A DNA stretch of 19,506 nucleotides from contig JANPGJ010000144.1 of NCBI GenBank assembly GCA_031423955.1, positions 1 to 19,506 of the forward strand, written 5' to 3'. The notes under the pieces are model-generated. The model saw nothing but the letters and a program-made list of their open reading frames with translations. It was not told the DNA's origin and did not search any database. Positions 18,801-19,506 of this stretch are shown here, one piece after another; position 1 is the stretch's first letter, and each line of letters opens with the position of its first letter. The DNA comes from JAEUOS01 sp031423955 (GTDB lineage Bacteria > Pseudomonadota > Gammaproteobacteria > Burkholderiales > JAEUOS01). A program made the translations under genes and the position numbers.

Positions 18801-19216
18801 GCTGCCAAACTGCCCGGATGCTTAGCCATAAACCAACCCGCTGCCGAACTGGCCCGCGAACATAGGCACCGATGCCTTCGGCGCGCCTGCGCGGACCACT
18901 CATCTACTCGCCACCCGAGATCGATTGCGACATCGCGCGCGCGGATTGGGCATTCTTCCGGAGCCAGGGTCAGCACGGCGGATACGAGCCAAGGTGGTTG
19001 ATCCCGCAATGGTTCCCTAGGAAAAACCCAGCTCACCACCTATCGGTGCGTCCCGGCGCGGCCACGAACAAATTGCCCGAATTGGCGCGACATTCGCGAA
19101 AACGACGGCAGTTGCCGCGCTTCTCGCCAACGATCTTTCAGGCTGGATTTCACGATTTATTCGAACTCCGCCGCTGCTTTACCGCTCGACGGCGGGCGCC
19201 AAACTCGGGAGAACAA

Positions 19217-19247
19217 GTCCAGGATTTTGATTTTTGTCCAGGACAAA
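19217..19247. promoter_or_regulatory. Operator-like palindrome with a partial second copy
   Basis: TTTGTCC-A-GGACAAA (19233-19247) is a perfect 7-bp inverted repeat around one central base, with partial symmetry beyond it. The sequence GTCCAGGA from its centre also occurs at 19217-19224, a 19-bp shift, close to two helical turns. The layout resembles a dimer operator with a weaker neighbour. No specific regulator is recognised. Confidence 0.35.
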
Positions 19248-19436
19248 TATGCTCAACAAATGCATGTGCAACACCCTCTTTTGAGCCCATGCCGGCGCAA
19301 GCAGGCTGCACGAATACGGCAATCGAGGATTGAAAATCGAGTGTAGGGCAAGCCCTGGAAACCGCCCTCCAGAGACTTGCATGTACCGGAATGCGATCGT
19401 CTCCAATGCCGTCACTGCCCGCCAAAACCAAATGTC

Positions 19437-19456
19437 GCGGCGCAATGCCGCCCTTT
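19437..19456. terminator. Weak hairpin, terminator-like
   Basis: GCGGC-GCAAT-GCCGC (19437-19451) is a 5-bp perfect stem with a 5-base loop, directly downstream of the possible minus-strand stop at 19457. On the plus strand it is followed by CCTTTT. On the minus strand there is no good T-run. The stem is short, so this is only a candidate. Confidence 0.25.
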
Positions 19457-19506
19457 TCACGCCAGCAATTTCGTGCGCAAATGGGCCATCCCGAGTTCCG
19501 CCGGCA
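19457..19506 (-). CDS. Possible 3' end of an upstream minus-strand gene (partial)
   Basis: From the right edge one minus frame reads PAELGMAHLRTKLLA and ends at a TGA (19459-19457). The composition is protein-like and a small hairpin follows immediately. Fifteen codons cannot be assigned to a family. If real, the gene points the same way as the giant gene, about 1 kb upstream, which is too far for a simple operon. Confidence 0.25.
   Translation of the reverse strand, partial: PAELGMAHLRTKLLA

Larger units (their letters stand above)
18801..19456. other. Region without a convincing gene
   Basis: Several frames of 60-155 codons are open here on both strands (plus 18872-19333; minus 19039-18743, 19431-19150 and 19460-19179). 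They overlap each other, lack good ribosome binding sites, have Arg/Pro/Cys-heavy compositions typical of chance frames, and match no family I know. Apart from the palindrome at 19233-19247 I see nothing functional. It may be long intergenic DNA or a decayed gene. Confidence 0.5.

Noticed and set aside
18872..19333. 153-codon plus-strand frame as a divergent gene
   Set aside because: No ribosome binding site, recognisable family or protein-like periodicity; it overlaps several equally open minus frames. Kept only as an unexplained region.

Overview
The window is dominated by one giant gene on the minus strand. A single reading frame stays open from an in-frame TAG at 18620-18618 down to base 1 and runs off the left edge. 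That is at least about 6,150 codons, and the C-terminus is not seen. I checked the register (first codon base = 2 mod 3) at landmarks along its whole length: 18320, 17258, 15020, 11684, 10586, 7589, 2999 and 5. It never shifts. The protein carries an LEPR-XLL motif (LEPLEPRVLLSGD) and an intact matrixin-type zinc-protease signature (HEVGHVVGLDH), so it belongs to the giant LEPR-XLL / matrixin-family surface or secreted proteins known from Gram-negative bacteria. The coding DNA is GC-rich and the upstream gap is AT-rich. A high-GC Gram-negative (Pseudomonadota or a planctomycete-like lineage) is plausible, but the sequence does not settle it.

Protein layout, N- to C-terminus (descending coordinates): LEPR-XLL motif (18320-18282); Ser/Ala/Thr/Gln-rich linker (about 18281-17571); matrixin-like peptidase (about 17570-17160); haemagglutinin-like beta-helix (about 17100-15040); first propeller-like blade (15032-14780) and a phage-structural-like module (14770-14420); glycine-rich repeat block 1 of three superunits (14395-12545); phage-type Ig/FnIII-like module (12546-12260); Asp-box propeller blades interleaved with three DUF3383-like modules (12258-10400); glycine-rich block 2 of four superunits (10342-7680); a fourth DUF3383-like module (7610-7335); more propeller blades (7275-6100); a flagellin-IN-like module (6095-5640) and a second phage-structural-like module (5575-5245); a final blade (5245-5080); a GD-rich RTX-like stretch (5080-4700); a long beta-rich region with no recognised family (4700-2780); and two related classes of long C-terminal repeat, about 490 bp and exactly 567 bp (2778-1).

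Upstream of the gene, 18625-19456 holds no convincing gene. It contains an AT-rich promoter-like tract, an imperfect 16-bp direct repeat, and a 7-1-7 palindrome with a second half-copy 19 bp away. At the right edge, 19506-19457 may be the last 15 codons of another minus-strand gene. I see no tRNA, rRNA, CRISPR array, insertion sequence or multi-gene defence system. The interest lies in how the giant protein is built: propeller blades interrupted by phage-like modules and by a nested, partly homogenised repeat system.
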